NCBI GenBank assembly: GCA_033558025.1
Contig: JAUCEF010000005.1
Coordinates: forward strand, 3,410,001-3,474,000
Direction: 5' to 3'
Length of the DNA stretch: 64,000 bases
DNA from: Phytophthora sp. 'mugwort'
Lineage: Eukaryota; Oomycota; Peronosporomycetes; Peronosporales; Peronosporaceae
Part shown: positions 1 through 10,600 of the stretch, piece after piece
Layout of the letters: each line of letters begins with the position of its first letter
Position numbering within the stretch: the stretch's first letter is position 1
Program-made: the position numbers and the translations under genes
The notes under the pieces: model-generated
The model's input: the letters and a program-made list of their open reading frames with translations, nothing else
Database searches by the model: none
Told to the model about the DNA's origin: nothing

Positions 1-3000
1 ATGGAGTACAGACATTGGTTTGATCGTATCAAACTCCAGCCACAGAATATCTTGAACACACAAGTAGTATCCGGTATGAATCCCACAGCAGGTTCGTTCC
101 TGATTGACCCACGGCTTCAACGTCATTTCTGTACCTTTGCTATGGGGATGCCGGAAGCTCCCAGTCTGGTCACAATTTACGAGACATTCTTGGGTGGGCA
201 TTTATCGGGATTCGCTGATGATTTGAGCAACTCGCAGTTCTCGAATGCGCTGATCAAAGCAGCTTTGAGTTTACACGCCAGCGTTGTGGGCACATTCCGA
301 AAGACAGCAGCAAATTTCCACTACGAGTTCAATGTTCGTCACTTGTCTAACGTTTTTCAAGGGCTCATCGCGTCCAAGAAGGATCGTTTCAATAATCAGG
401 AGAAATTCGTGTTATTGTGGTTGCACGAAAGCGAACGTGTGTATGGCGACCGTCTTGTGTGTAAGGCAGATATCGAAAAATACAACCAACTCGTACAAAT
501 GCAAGTGAAAAAGTCGTTCGCATCGTGCAATACGAGTCGATATTACGCCGTGGAAAACTCGTGGCCCCTTATTTTCTGCCACTTTACGAAAGATGGTGAC
601 AGCGAGTACGACCAGATTATGGGCACAAACCTCGACGATCTCAAGATGAATCTTCAAGTCCAGCTACGTGAGTACAACAATAATGAAAACAACACGGCCA
701 TGCAGTTGGATCTGTTTGATGATGCTGTTAAGCACGTGGCTCGGATTGTTCGTATTTTACGAAATGAGAGCGGTCATGCACTGCTTGTTGGTGTGGGAGG
801 TAGTGGTAAACGGTCACTGGCACGTTTGGCTTCACATATTTGCGGCTATATTGTTCGTCAGATTACAATCAGCTCCAAGTACGGCGAGAATGAATTCAAA
901 GAAGATCTGCGCAAGATGCACATGGCTGTAGTCGACATGTTGTCTCGAAATGAAGAAGATGGCGGCGTTGTGTTCATGCTCACGGATTCGCAGATCACTA
1001 ACGAGAAATTCCTCATTTACTTGAACGATCTGCTCGCGTCAGGCGAGATTCCAGATCTGTTTGCGATGGAAGATATGGATACGATTGTCAATTTACTGGC
1101 TCCTGTTGCTGGTAGCAAGGACCGGAAGGATGTCATCAAGTTCTTTCAAGCCGAGATTCGGAAGCGTCTTCACTTGTGTCTCTGCTTTTCCCCTGTCGGT
1201 GATGACTTCCGAAACCGTGCACGCAAGTTCCCGGCACTTGTGAACTGCACAGTTATCGATTGGTTCCAACCGTGGCCAAAGGAAGCTCTGCTCTCTGTCG
1301 GTCGTGAAAAACTAAAGGAGATTGGAGATTTACTTGGATCTGATGACTCACGCGCTGGTATCGAGAAGTTTATGCCCTTTTCGTTCCAGTCAGTGAATAT
1401 TTGTGCCGACCGGTTCTTCCAAGTCGAGCGTCGCCACGTGTACACGACGCCAAAGTCGTATCTCGAGCTGCTGCAGCTGTACAAGAAGATTCTGCGTAAG
1501 AAAGTGGAGGAATATGCTGCAGCCATTGATCGCTTGGAGAAAGGTTTGCAGAAACTCAAAGAAACGGGAGATACGGTGTCACGTCTTGAAGTGGAGCTCA
1601 AGGTCATTCTAGAGGCCGCTGAAGACAAGAAAGCAGTGGCGTCTGGGATCGCTGAGGCGGTGAACAAAGAGAAAGCCAACGTGGAAACAGAAAGCAAAAA
1701 AGCCGGTGATGAAGCTGCAAAGTGTGCCGTCATCCAGGCCGAAGTCACGGAGAAGCAGAGGTCGACACAGGAGGATCTCGCCAAGGCGGAGCCTGCTGTC
1801 GAACAAGCGATGGCTGCACTTGACTCGTTGAACAAGAAAGACTTGGGCGAGTGTAAAACCATGTCGAAGCCTCCTGCAGGAGTGGACGATGTCTTTTCCG
1901 CCACGATGGTGCTGCTAGCTGGCGTGCATCCGAACGTACAGGTCACTAAGACGGGCAAAGTGAAGGATGTCAAGTGGGATACAGCCAAGAAGCAGCTTCT
2001 TGGTAATATTCCAGAGTATATTGACTACTTGGTAGGCTTCAAGCAGGTGGTAGACGACGGCAAAGTGCCTCTCACTAACTGGAAAGAAGTGCGCGTATAT
2101 CTAGAAATGGAGCACTTCAATTACGACACGATTCTTACCAAGAACAAGGCTGCTGCGGGGTTGTGCTCGTGGGTCATCAATATCGTCATGTACTACGATA
2201 TCGTCATCACAGTCGAGCCAAAACGTCAGGCTTTGGCTGCTGCGAACTTGGAGTTAGAGGCTGCTAATGCTCGTCTTGCCGAGGTGACAGCGCTCGTCGC
2301 TGATCTTCAAGCCAAACTCGACAAACTTTTAGCTGAAGCCGCAGCAGCCGAGAAGGAGAAAGAAGACGCCATCAATGCCGTTGAAACAGGCAACCGCAAG
2401 ATGAAGCTGGCAGGAACGCTGACAAATGATCTGTCGAGTGAAAATATTCGATGGGGTATTAACGTATTGCAGCTCCAAAAGGAGAAGGATCTACTGGTGG
2501 GCGATGTACTGCTCGCTTCTGCCTTTATCTCGTACATTGGGCCTTTTACGAAGCCATTCCGTGATGAACTGATAACCAAACACTGGGTGCCCTATCTACG
2601 CACTGCTGCCGGTGGAGAAAGCATTGCCATGTCGGAAGAGGCCAATCCGCTGCTCATTCTCACCAATGACGCGCAGATCGCTCAGTGGAACACTCAAAAG
2701 CTCCCATCTGACCGCGTATCAACCGAGAATGGTGCCATTGTGGTCACTACAGTGTCTATGGGACGTCGACCGCTTATTGTCGACCCGCAACTGCAGGCAA
2801 TTGCTTGGATTCGAGAGATGGAAGCACATAACAACCTCATCATTGTACGGGTGGGTCAGAAACTATGGATCGAACGGCTCAAGACAGCGATCGGTACTGA
2901 CGGCGCTTTTCTAATCGAGAACCTAGGCGAAAAGATTGACCCCATCTTGGCTCCAGTCATTCAGCGCTCCACGTCGAGACGTGGTGCACGATACGAGATC

Positions 3001-6000
3001 CAAATCGGCGATGCCTCGGTGCCGTATAATGATAATTTCCACTTGTATCTGCACACGAAGCTGGGAAATCCGCATTACCCGCCTGAGATTCAAGCGGAAT
3101 GTACCATTGTGAATTTTACAGTCACCATGCTCGGACTGGAGGATCAATTGCTGAATCTTGTCGTCTCAAAGGAACGGCAGGACCTTGCGATTAAGCGTGA
3201 AAAGCTGATTCAGGAGCAAAACAACGGGAAAATTGAGTTAAAAAAGCTCGAGGATGATATCCTGTTCTACCTGGCCAGTGCTGATGATGATATCACGAAC
3301 AACCAGCCTTTGATTCAGATCTTGAGTGACACGAAACACAAAGCACAGCGGACACAGAACAATATGGAAGCTGCCAAGAAGACGCAAGAGTCTGTAAACA
3401 TTACGAGTGAAAAATACCGCAGTATCGCAGTGAGAGGCTCTTTGCTCTTCTTCCTCATGAACGACATCAGCAAGGTGCATTCGTACTACATCTACTCCCT
3501 TGCGTCGTTCCAGCAGGTTTTCTTGTCTGGGATTTATCATGCTCCGCCAGCAAAGAACCTGCTTGTGAACGAAGCTGACAGTGTGGCAGAAGGTGAAGCT
3601 GCTCCCGCAGCTGAGACAGCAGTAACAGAAGGTGGTGGTGATGATGAAACGGAGGAGAGTGAGCTGGCGGTACCGGACCTGACGGATGAAGAGATGAAGG
3701 AGCGCTGTCAAGTGCTTATGGATAGCATCACCTCGTGCGTCTACAACTACGTTCGTCGTGGGCTCTTTGAGCGGAACAAACTCACGGTCGCGACGATGTT
3801 ATGTCTCAAGATTTTGCTGAAGGACGCGCTGTTAACGGACTCCGAAGTCGAGTACTTCCTCATCAGCAAAGCCCATCCAGACGCAGGCAATGCTGGTTCA
3901 GCCTCGGAGTGGCTGCCTACAGCCATTTGGTCCAAATTGAAAGCACTTGAGAGTGCAAAGGCGTTCCAAGGACTTGGAGATGCCATCCAAAATGATCCGG
4001 ACGAGTGGAGAAAGTGGTTTGCCACTGAAGATGCCGAGCGCCAGAAGGTTCCCGGTGACTTCGTTAAGTTGACTGCTTTCCAACGGTTGATTCTGTTGCG
4101 AGCCATGCGACCTGATCGAGTGACTAACGCGTTGCGGACATTCATCCTCGATTCCTTGGGGGAAGAATACGTGACTCAACCACCGTTTAACATGGAGGCG
4201 ACGTATTCGGAGACAAACTCAAGCATTCCAATCTTCTTCGTGCTCTTCCCTGGGGTGGACCCGACGCCATGGGTCGAAACCCTTGGAAAAGCAAACGGAG
4301 TGAGTCTCGAGAACAATAATTTCATCAATATCTCCATGGGGCAAGGCCAGGAAGCGTACGCCGGTGAGGCATTGAAGCGTTTAAGCACCGAAGGTGGCTG
4401 GATCATCCTGCAGAATGTGCACTTGATGCAGTCGTGGCTGCCAACACTCGAGCGTCAGCTGGAAGAGGTGGCGACAGAAGGTGCTCACGATCTCTTCCGA
4501 TGCTTTATCTCGGCTGAACCACCTCCACTGCCTGACATGCTGAATATCCCAGAGTCACTGCTTCAGAGCTGCATCAAAGTGGCGAACGAGGCACCTTCCG
4601 ACATTCAGTCAAACTTACGACGTGCTTGGGCTAACTTTGGGGAAGATAAGGTGCAGGCTTGCACGAAACCAGCCGAGTTTAAGGCTTGCTTGTTCGCGCT
4701 CTGTTGGTTCCATGCCATTGTGCTGGGTCGACGACGATTTGGACAACAAGGCTGGAGTCGAGCTTACAGCTTCAACACTGGAGACCTCACGATTTGTGCT
4801 AATATTCTGCATTCCTACCTGGACAACAACGCCTCAGTCCCATGGGATGATCTGCGCTATCTGTTCGGTGAAATCATGTATGGTGGCCACATCACGGATG
4901 CTTGGGATCGTCGTACAAACAACACGTACCTGACTGTTCTCATCGAGCCGGGACTTCTTAGTGGCATGGAGCTCGGTCCGGGCTTCAAGTCTCCGAATCC
5001 ACACGAGTTCGCATTTGCAGACTACGCCAACTACATTGAGAAGAATATGGTGCCTGAGGCACCACCGCTCTTTGGTCTTCACCCGAATGCGGAAATCGGC
5101 TATCTCACCGCGACATGTGAGACGTTATGCTACACGATCGTGACTATCGGCGGAGGTGCTGGTGGGAGCGCTGGCGGAGAGGAAGGAGGAGGCGGAGACA
5201 AGACCGCAACACTACGCGCATCCATCGATGACTTGGAATCGCGCTGTCCCGAATTCTTTAACATGTTAGACGTCGTCGAGGCCGCAACGCCTCATTTGAC
5301 AGAGGAGCATGGGCCTTTCGTGGTGGTGGCATTGCAGGAGTGCAGTCGAATGAATATACTGCTACAGGAGATCCGGTTATCACTAGGCGATCTCAAAAAA
5401 GGTCTCAATGGACAACTCAATATGTCACAAGCCATGGAAGACTTGGCAACAGCCATGTCGCTGAACGAAGTGCCTGGACGCAATCCATTCTCGCAGTGTA
5501 AGTGGGAGAAGAAAGCTTGGCCATCAACGAAATCTCTGAGCGGCTGGTTCGCCGATATGGTTAAGCGTCATGAGCAGCTTGTCATGTGGGCTGGTGACAC
5601 CACTGGAGGAGGTGGAAGCTGCTTCGTCACCCCATTCTCGATCTGGTTGCCTGGTCTTTTTAACCCCACAGCCTACACGACGGCATGTCTGCAAGTCACA
5701 TCTCGTAAACGGTTTATGCCGCTAAACCAAATGACAGTCGAGACTCACGTGACCACGATTCAAGACCCTTCGACCGTCTCGCACTATCCCGACGATGGTG
5801 TGTTCGCCCATGGACTAATCCTCGAGGGGGCACGATGGAGCACACTAGACGAGATCAACGAACGCTATCCGGTTGGTGTGACGCCACCTACGGAGTGCGG
5901 TGGTACACTGCTGGATAGCAACCCCAAGGAACTGCTCTGGAACATGCCTGTCATCTACGTCAAGGCCGTGACCACGTCACCAGCATGGGAACCTTCTTCC

Positions 6001-6162
6001 GTCGGCTACCTGCGTCATGATCCGAGCATCTACGAGTGTCCGGTATACCTCACACGCTTCCGTGGTCACACGTACATTTTCCTGGCGACGCTGCCGACCG
6101 ACTGCGGTAGTGCCAAGTGGGTGTTGCGTGGCGTCTCGCTGATCTTCCAGGACGACAACTAG
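1..6162 (+). CDS. Axonemal dynein heavy chain, outer-arm beta-like (5' partial)
   Basis: This is the C-terminal 2,053 residues of a dynein heavy chain, the ATP-driven motor of the flagellar axoneme. The frame is open from base 1 and the first residues already lie inside AAA3 (MNPTAGSF near residue 27), so the real start is upstream and the ATG at base 1 is internal. A degenerate AAA4 P-loop (GVGGSGKRSLARL) sits near residue 262. Two long coiled-coil stretches (about 495-615 and 740-800) form the stalk around the microtubule-binding domain. AAA5/AAA6 follow (VDPQLQAIAWI near 930), then the C-terminal domain ending in WVLRGVSLIFQDDN. A glycine-rich insert lies near 1718-1735. The motifs YGGHITDAWDRR and MPVIYVKA fit outer-arm beta-type chains, although the subtype is inferred. 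No intron is visible and the frame is intact to the TAG stop. Confidence 0.93.
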   Translation: MEYRHWFDRIKLQPQNILNTQVVSGMNPTAGSFLIDPRLQRHFCTFAMGMPEAPSLVTIYETFLGGHLSGFADDLSNSQFSNALIKAALSLHASVVGTFRKTAANFHYEFNVRHLSNVFQGLIASKKDRFNNQEKFVLLWLHESERVYGDRLVCKADIEKYNQLVQMQVKKSFASCNTSRYYAVENSWPLIFCHFTKDGDSEYDQIMGTNLDDLKMNLQVQLREYNNNENNTAMQLDLFDDAVKHVARIVRILRNESGHALLVGVGGSGKRSLARLASHICGYIVRQITISSKYGENEFKEDLRKMHMAVVDMLSRNEEDGGVVFMLTDSQITNEKFLIYLNDLLASGEIPDLFAMEDMDTIVNLLAPVAGSKDRKDVIKFFQAEIRKRLHLCLCFSPVGDDFRNRARKFPALVNCTVIDWFQPWPKEALLSVGREKLKEIGDLLGSDDSRAGIEKFMPFSFQSVNICADRFFQVERRHVYTTPKSYLELLQLYKKILRKKVEEYAAAIDRLEKGLQKLKETGDTVSRLEVELKVILEAAEDKKAVASGIAEAVNKEKANVETESKKAGDEAAKCAVIQAEVTEKQRSTQEDLAKAEPAVEQAMAALDSLNKKDLGECKTMSKPPAGVDDVFSATMVLLAGVHPNVQVTKTGKVKDVKWDTAKKQLLGNIPEYIDYLVGFKQVVDDGKVPLTNWKEVRVYLEMEHFNYDTILTKNKAAAGLCSWVINIVMYYDIVITVEPKRQALAAANLELEAANARLAEVTALVADLQAKLDKLLAEAAAAEKEKEDAINAVETGNRKMKLAGTLTNDLSSENIRWGINVLQLQKEKDLLVGDVLLASAFISYIGPFTKPFRDELITKHWVPYLRTAAGGESIAMSEEANPLLILTNDAQIAQWNTQKLPSDRVSTENGAIVVTTVSMGRRPLIVDPQLQAIAWIREMEAHNNLIIVRVGQKLWIERLKTAIGTDGAFLIENLGEKIDPILAPVIQRSTSRRGARYEIQIGDASVPYNDNFHLYLHTKLGNPHYPPEIQAECTIVNFTVTMLGLEDQLLNLVVSKERQDLAIKREKLIQEQNNGKIELKKLEDDILFYLASADDDITNNQPLIQILSDTKHKAQRTQNNMEAAKKTQESVNITSEKYRSIAVRGSLLFFLMNDISKVHSYYIYSLASFQQVFLSGIYHAPPAKNLLVNEADSVAEGEAAPAAETAVTEGGGDDETEESELAVPDLTDEEMKERCQVLMDSITSCVYNYVRRGLFERNKLTVATMLCLKILLKDALLTDSEVEYFLISKAHPDAGNAGSASEWLPTAIWSKLKALESAKAFQGLGDAIQNDPDEWRKWFATEDAERQKVPGDFVKLTAFQRLILLRAMRPDRVTNALRTFILDSLGEEYVTQPPFNMEATYSETNSSIPIFFVLFPGVDPTPWVETLGKANGVSLENNNFINISMGQGQEAYAGEALKRLSTEGGWIILQNVHLMQSWLPTLERQLEEVATEGAHDLFRCFISAEPPPLPDMLNIPESLLQSCIKVANEAPSDIQSNLRRAWANFGEDKVQACTKPAEFKACLFALCWFHAIVLGRRRFGQQGWSRAYSFNTGDLTICANILHSYLDNNASVPWDDLRYLFGEIMYGGHITDAWDRRTNNTYLTVLIEPGLLSGMELGPGFKSPNPHEFAFADYANYIEKNMVPEAPPLFGLHPNAEIGYLTATCETLCYTIVTIGGGAGGSAGGEEGGGGDKTATLRASIDDLESRCPEFFNMLDVVEAATPHLTEEHGPFVVVALQECSRMNILLQEIRLSLGDLKKGLNGQLNMSQAMEDLATAMSLNEVPGRNPFSQCKWEKKAWPSTKSLSGWFADMVKRHEQLVMWAGDTTGGGGSCFVTPFSIWLPGLFNPTAYTTACLQVTSRKRFMPLNQMTVETHVTTIQDPSTVSHYPDDGVFAHGLILEGARWSTLDEINERYPVGVTPPTECGGTLLDSNPKELLWNMPVIYVKAVTTSPAWEPSSVGYLRHDPSIYECPVYLTRFRGHTYIFLATLPTDCGSAKWVLRGVSLIFQDDN

Positions 6163-6269
6163 GAGCTGGTGGTCTCTTGTATGTACGCAAAGAGAGAGAG
6201 ATGCATGTAACGAAATGAATGAGCGACATAATACTCTATCAAACCTGCTCTAGAGCCTCAGTCAGGCCT

Positions 6270-6864
6270 TCATTTCTGTTCATTTTTCTGCAACGTCAAC
6301 ATCCTCTCCAAAAAGCTGCCGTCATTGGGGATCTCCGGGACCCCCCCAGGAGTCTCGGGTACCTGTTCCTTCTTGTCTGCACCAGTCTTTTCCTTCTTAT
6401 CTTCGAGCAGCCCGTCGAGCGCCTTGGCCTTGGCTCGCTCTCTGCGTCGCCGACGCTTCTCTGCGCGCTTCTGGATCTTGGCCTCAAACTCTTCGGCTTT
6501 GCGCTTGCGCTTGGCCTCGAACTCCTGCTGCGCCTTGTTCTCCTTATAACGTCGCTCCATGGCCTCCACACGCTCCATCTCCCTGTCAGAATCATACAAC
6601 CATACCGGTCAGCATATATTACGGCACTTCTGATCCACGAACTGTCGTATTATACCGTCTCCGGGCGGCGCGGTACGTGTGGAATTCGCCGCTGCCAGCG
6701 CCCGCGGAGCTACCCGACACGTTGTCCACGCGGTTTACGCGGATCTTCCCGTCCTTTGAGTCACTTGTGGTGGGCGCGGCAGCAGCAGATGGCTCTGCAA
6801 CGACGGACACCGCATTGTCGGCGCCCTGCGCGTCTTGCTCATGAATTGCCGGCATCTTGCCCAT
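6270..6864 (-). CDS. PRKRIP1: PRKRIP1-like (DUF1168) protein
   Basis: Two exons, 6656-6864 and 6270-6582, join across a 73-nt intron (donor gtataa, acceptor ctgacag) to give 173 residues. The junction restores [20 protein letters not shown]. That matches the PRKRIP1 family signature, in which [20 protein letters not shown] precedes a long basic coiled helix. The second exon is almost entirely charged helix with K/R-rich runs. In animals PRKRIP1 binds double-stranded RNA and is found in late spliceosomes, so a nuclear splicing role is likely. The start is the ATG at 6864. The gene is divergent from the L13 gene, whose start lies 225 bp away. The splice model rests on family similarity and reading-frame continuity. 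Confidence 0.85.
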
Positions 6865-7089
6865 TTATTATAATACACTCGAAAAAAAAAGTCGAAAGTT
6901 AGAAATCTGGTGTGCATCATTAACGGATATTCTGTGAGTTATAACATTTGCTCGTTATTTACCGGTACCGGTTTGGTACTATAGGTATTAAATAGACTGG
7001 TGGTGTCTGACCCAGCACTCGCAGCATTCTGGGGCTAGGAGCACGCGCGTATCGATCTAAGTCTATCGAGGGCGTTGCTGTAGGGAATC
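6865..7089. promoter_or_regulatory. Shared divergent promoter region (PRKRIP1-like / L13)
   Basis: These 225 bp separate two divergent start codons and must hold both promoters. A perfect 12-bp palindrome, accggtaccggt, lies at 6961-6972, followed by an AT-rich attaaata stretch near 6988. No core-promoter element was assigned with certainty. Confidence 0.45.
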
Positions 7090-7512
7090 ATGAGCAAGAT
7101 CGCACTGGCCTCCAAAGTGGCGTGGCACGTGGTGGATGCCAAGGGCCAGGTACTGGGCCGCCTGGCGTCGCAGCTGGCGCCCATCCTGCGCGGCAAGCAC
7201 AAGCCTACGTACGCGCCGAACGTGGACTGCGGCGACTACGTGGTTGTGATCAACGCCAAGGATATCGTGCTCACGGGCAACAAGTGGAACAATAAGTTAT
7301 ATCGTTGGCACACGGGCCACCCGGGCGGCCTCAAGCAGCGCACGGCCAAGGAGCTGTTCGAGCGCAAGCCCGAGGAGGTGCTGCGCAAGGCCGTGTTTGG
7401 CATGCTACCGCGCAACCGGATGCGTGCGCTCCAGGACAAGAAGCTCAAGATCTTCATGGGAGAGGAGCACGACTTCATCCAGGAAGTGGGCGAGAACCCC
7501 GTCATCCTGTAG
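7090..7512 (+). CDS. Ribosomal protein uL13, bacterial/mitochondrial type
   Basis: A single-exon gene of 140 residues, close to the usual length of bacterial L13 (about 142). Recognisable family motifs are WHVVDAKGQVLGRLAS near the N terminus, RGKHKPTYAPNVDCGDYVVV, TGNKWNNKLYRWHTGHPGGL and GMLPRNRM. The bacterial-style sequence indicates the mitochondrial large subunit rather than the cytosolic ribosome. No obvious long transit peptide precedes the conserved core. Its G+C-rich, strongly biased codons contrast with the flanking DNA, as expected for a highly expressed gene. It is convergent with SPEF2, whose stop lies 155 bp downstream. Confidence 0.93.
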   Translation: MSKIALASKVAWHVVDAKGQVLGRLASQLAPILRGKHKPTYAPNVDCGDYVVVINAKDIVLTGNKWNNKLYRWHTGHPGGLKQRTAKELFERKPEEVLRKAVFGMLPRNRMRALQDKKLKIFMGEEHDFIQEVGENPVIL

Positions 7513-7667
7513 GCCAGACGCGATATAGAGACAGAAAGAGAAGCAGAGACAGAGGAAAGAAGGAGATTGATGGAGGTCGTGAGAGGGAACAAGGAGGAAT
7601 GCACGACGGTTGTATCTACCAGCAACAGCCTCTTTTTTGTGTTTGCGTGCTTTGGTGTGTTTTCTTT

Positions 7668-10600
7668 CTACTCTGTGGCATCTGCAGGCTCGTTGTCTGC
7701 GCCCTCTTGCTGCTGGTGTACACGGAGCTCACGCTCTTGGTTTTCTTGTATTCGCTGTCCTTCGATTTGCTGTTGTCGCTCAAGTGCTTCTTGAGCCTCG
7801 TCTTCTTGGAACTGACGGAGCAGGTCGTCGCGGGTGCTCATTGCGGTGAGCAAAGCCTCAATATCGACGAATGCCGATTGCTTCATAGTGAAACCTGCAG
7901 CGATCTGTCATTGTCAACGAGCAGGAACCACAAGTTAGTGCCTTCTAGCCTAGAAATTCTAGGTATGCTGCAAAATATTGTGACCTGTACCTCTGCGATG
8001 ACGTGTGCGGAGCAACGACGCCAGACGTCTGGAAGCGCATCGGGTAGAGATGTCAAAGCTGTTAGCGTCTCCACTAAAGTGACGATAGGGAAGTATCCAG
8101 AGTCGTTGATGGTCTGAGAGGACAACGCCTCACGAAGACTCTCGCGTTGACGAGGATTGAGTAGGATCTCGTGTGTTTCTTCAACAATGGGCGGTATATC
8201 TGGGGGAGTTTGAGGCAACAAACGTGTACCTCCATCCACACGCACCATTGTATCTTCACGCAACTGTTTTGTTGTTGGGAATCGCTCAACGAAGTCAGGC
8301 TGCGGCATAACAAGCAACACAAAAAAAAATTATCTCACGGCAAGCAAACTAAAGAAAAACGAGAGCGGCAACACGTACGCTGACGTCAATAAACGACGGA
8401 AGAGCGACTTCATCCTCAATGGCGGCACGGACATATTCTACCAATTCAGTCACAACCACCTGCTCTCGATCTCTTCGATCTTCCAGAAAATCTCGCAAAG
8501 TGATCTCGATGGAACGCATTGACCGCGTGATTTCATCACAAGATTTCTCAGTAGCTTCCTGCAGGAACCGCACTCGTCGCTCCATTAGGTCGTGCTCATA
8601 CTTGATCCCATTCAGCAAGTTCACTTTGCAGATATCACCATCGGCCTGCTGGTGTATAGCGTCACCTTTTTCTACAACCTTTTCAGCTGCAGTATTGACA
8701 ATTGGAGCAATTGCTTCCATCCACGAACCACATCGCTGAAGGACATGCGTGTATTCTGCCAATAATTCCGTCATAGTCAGAGACTCCGCCAGGGCATCTT
8801 CGTTAGTTGCAAGCGTGTTGGTTGGAGGAGCAACGACAGGGGCGGAGGATGCCTTCGCTTTCCCTTTGGGAGCAGCTTTCCCTGCTGCGATGGGCGCCGA
8901 CAGTGTTTCTACTGGAGTTTCATTCGCCGGGTCGCGGTATACTCTGCATGCCAACTCCAAGCGAGGTTGGTAAGATTGCCAAAGCTCCACAATATTACGT
9001 AACTGAGATCGATCGCCGCTTGCTGTGTAGTGGCCATCTACAAGAATTTGGACAGACGTCCGGAAGCGGTCACATTCTGCTTGAAGCATCATTTGATACG
9101 TCGCAGCGACCTGTTGGCACGTGTCCTCAGTCCACCCGTCAGTAACCAGACTATTAATCTCCTCGTCGTTCTCTGCGACTTTAGCTTCGATGAGAGTCCG
9201 CAGTTCATCCTGCAGGATATCGACACGAGCATGTAGCTCTAGCTTTGTCAGACTGTCGAAGCGCATTTCGTCTACCACCTCGTTGAACTGCCGTTGGAAT
9301 CCATTCACGATTTCCTGCTTATAATCAGGACGGCGAAGGAACTCACAAAACTCGCTCGTCACTAGCTGTGCTCGATTGGTCACACGATGTCGTTGTTCCC
9401 GTCGCATTGCAAACCCTGTCTTCATGATTGAAATATACTCCGTTTCCATGCTATTCCACAATGCCACCAACGCTTGGGCTTTTGCTGGTGTCAGCTCTCC
9501 AGAATATTTGCTGCTTGGTACAGGACGACGCGATCTTTCTTCTTCCATCCAGCTCTTTACAGCGGCCATGACCCCATCGAGGTGACGCTGGGCTTCCTCC
9601 AGCTTCAATCGAAGCTCCAAAATCTCTTCTTTCTTTGCTTTTGCTTCCTCCGCCTCCGCGACGGATGCCTCCATTTTAGTAACACCCACCTTGGCCTCGT
9701 CAATTTTCGATTCGAAAGTATCCAGACATCTTTGTCTGTCTTCCTCTGCTAACATGAGTACCTGCTCACCCACCTCTCGCTGGAGCTGCTTTGACTCAGC
9801 TTCATCTTGTCTCTCTTTCAGCAAATTATTTACAATATTCGCAACAGCTTCGTGTACTTCAGTTGCCGTCATCCCGGAGCCAGAAGGCTCATGCAACGTA
9901 TTGAATTTGTCGTGCCAGGCCTTGTGATCGTGCTTGAACCCATCGTTCGACCAACAATATAGCGACAGTAGCTCACTTGAGTACGCGCTAGGGTCAAAAT
10001 GCTGCAGACGATGCCGAACAATCGAATCATCCGGTGGTGGATCAAATACTAAATGGTGCTTGTCCTCTGTCGCGCTATCCTCAACTCTACCTAAGCATCG
10101 GTCTAAAACTGTGCCAACTGGACAGTCGATATGGAAAACCAGATCTACTCCAGATTTACCGTGAAGGAATATCGGAGACATTGATGGCTTGATGCGACCC
10201 GGAGCAATGACAGATTCAAAATCATAAGGCGAAGGAATAAGTGCCGGATCCACATATCCTGTTAGGTACTCCTCCAAGTTGCGTTCATATCGCTGTATTG
10301 CTGGGAGATCGTAGATCACCCAGCCAGATTTTCTGGTATTTTCTTGTCCAAGAGCTTGTGCCTCGATCTCCACGATAGATTTAATCACAAGACGGCTGTA
10401 CAGCTCCGGAGGAATTTCTTTCCCGGTGACAAGAAGATTTTCCACTTGCTGACCAATCTCACTTGAATTTTCAACGGCGTTTTGAATGAGCTCATGGGCT
10501 GACAACACAACCAGATTATGCGATTCGCCAAGAAGCTTCGCTTGGGTCTCCTTCCCGGCAAAAGGAGGACCAAAGATAAGAATTCGGAGTTGCTGATGGG

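Noticed and set aside
1170..1988. 272-codon minus-strand open frame inside the dynein gene
   Set aside because: It lies wholly antisense to a strongly conserved dynein coding region and its serine/phenylalanine-rich translation is what the opposite strand of that codon usage produces.
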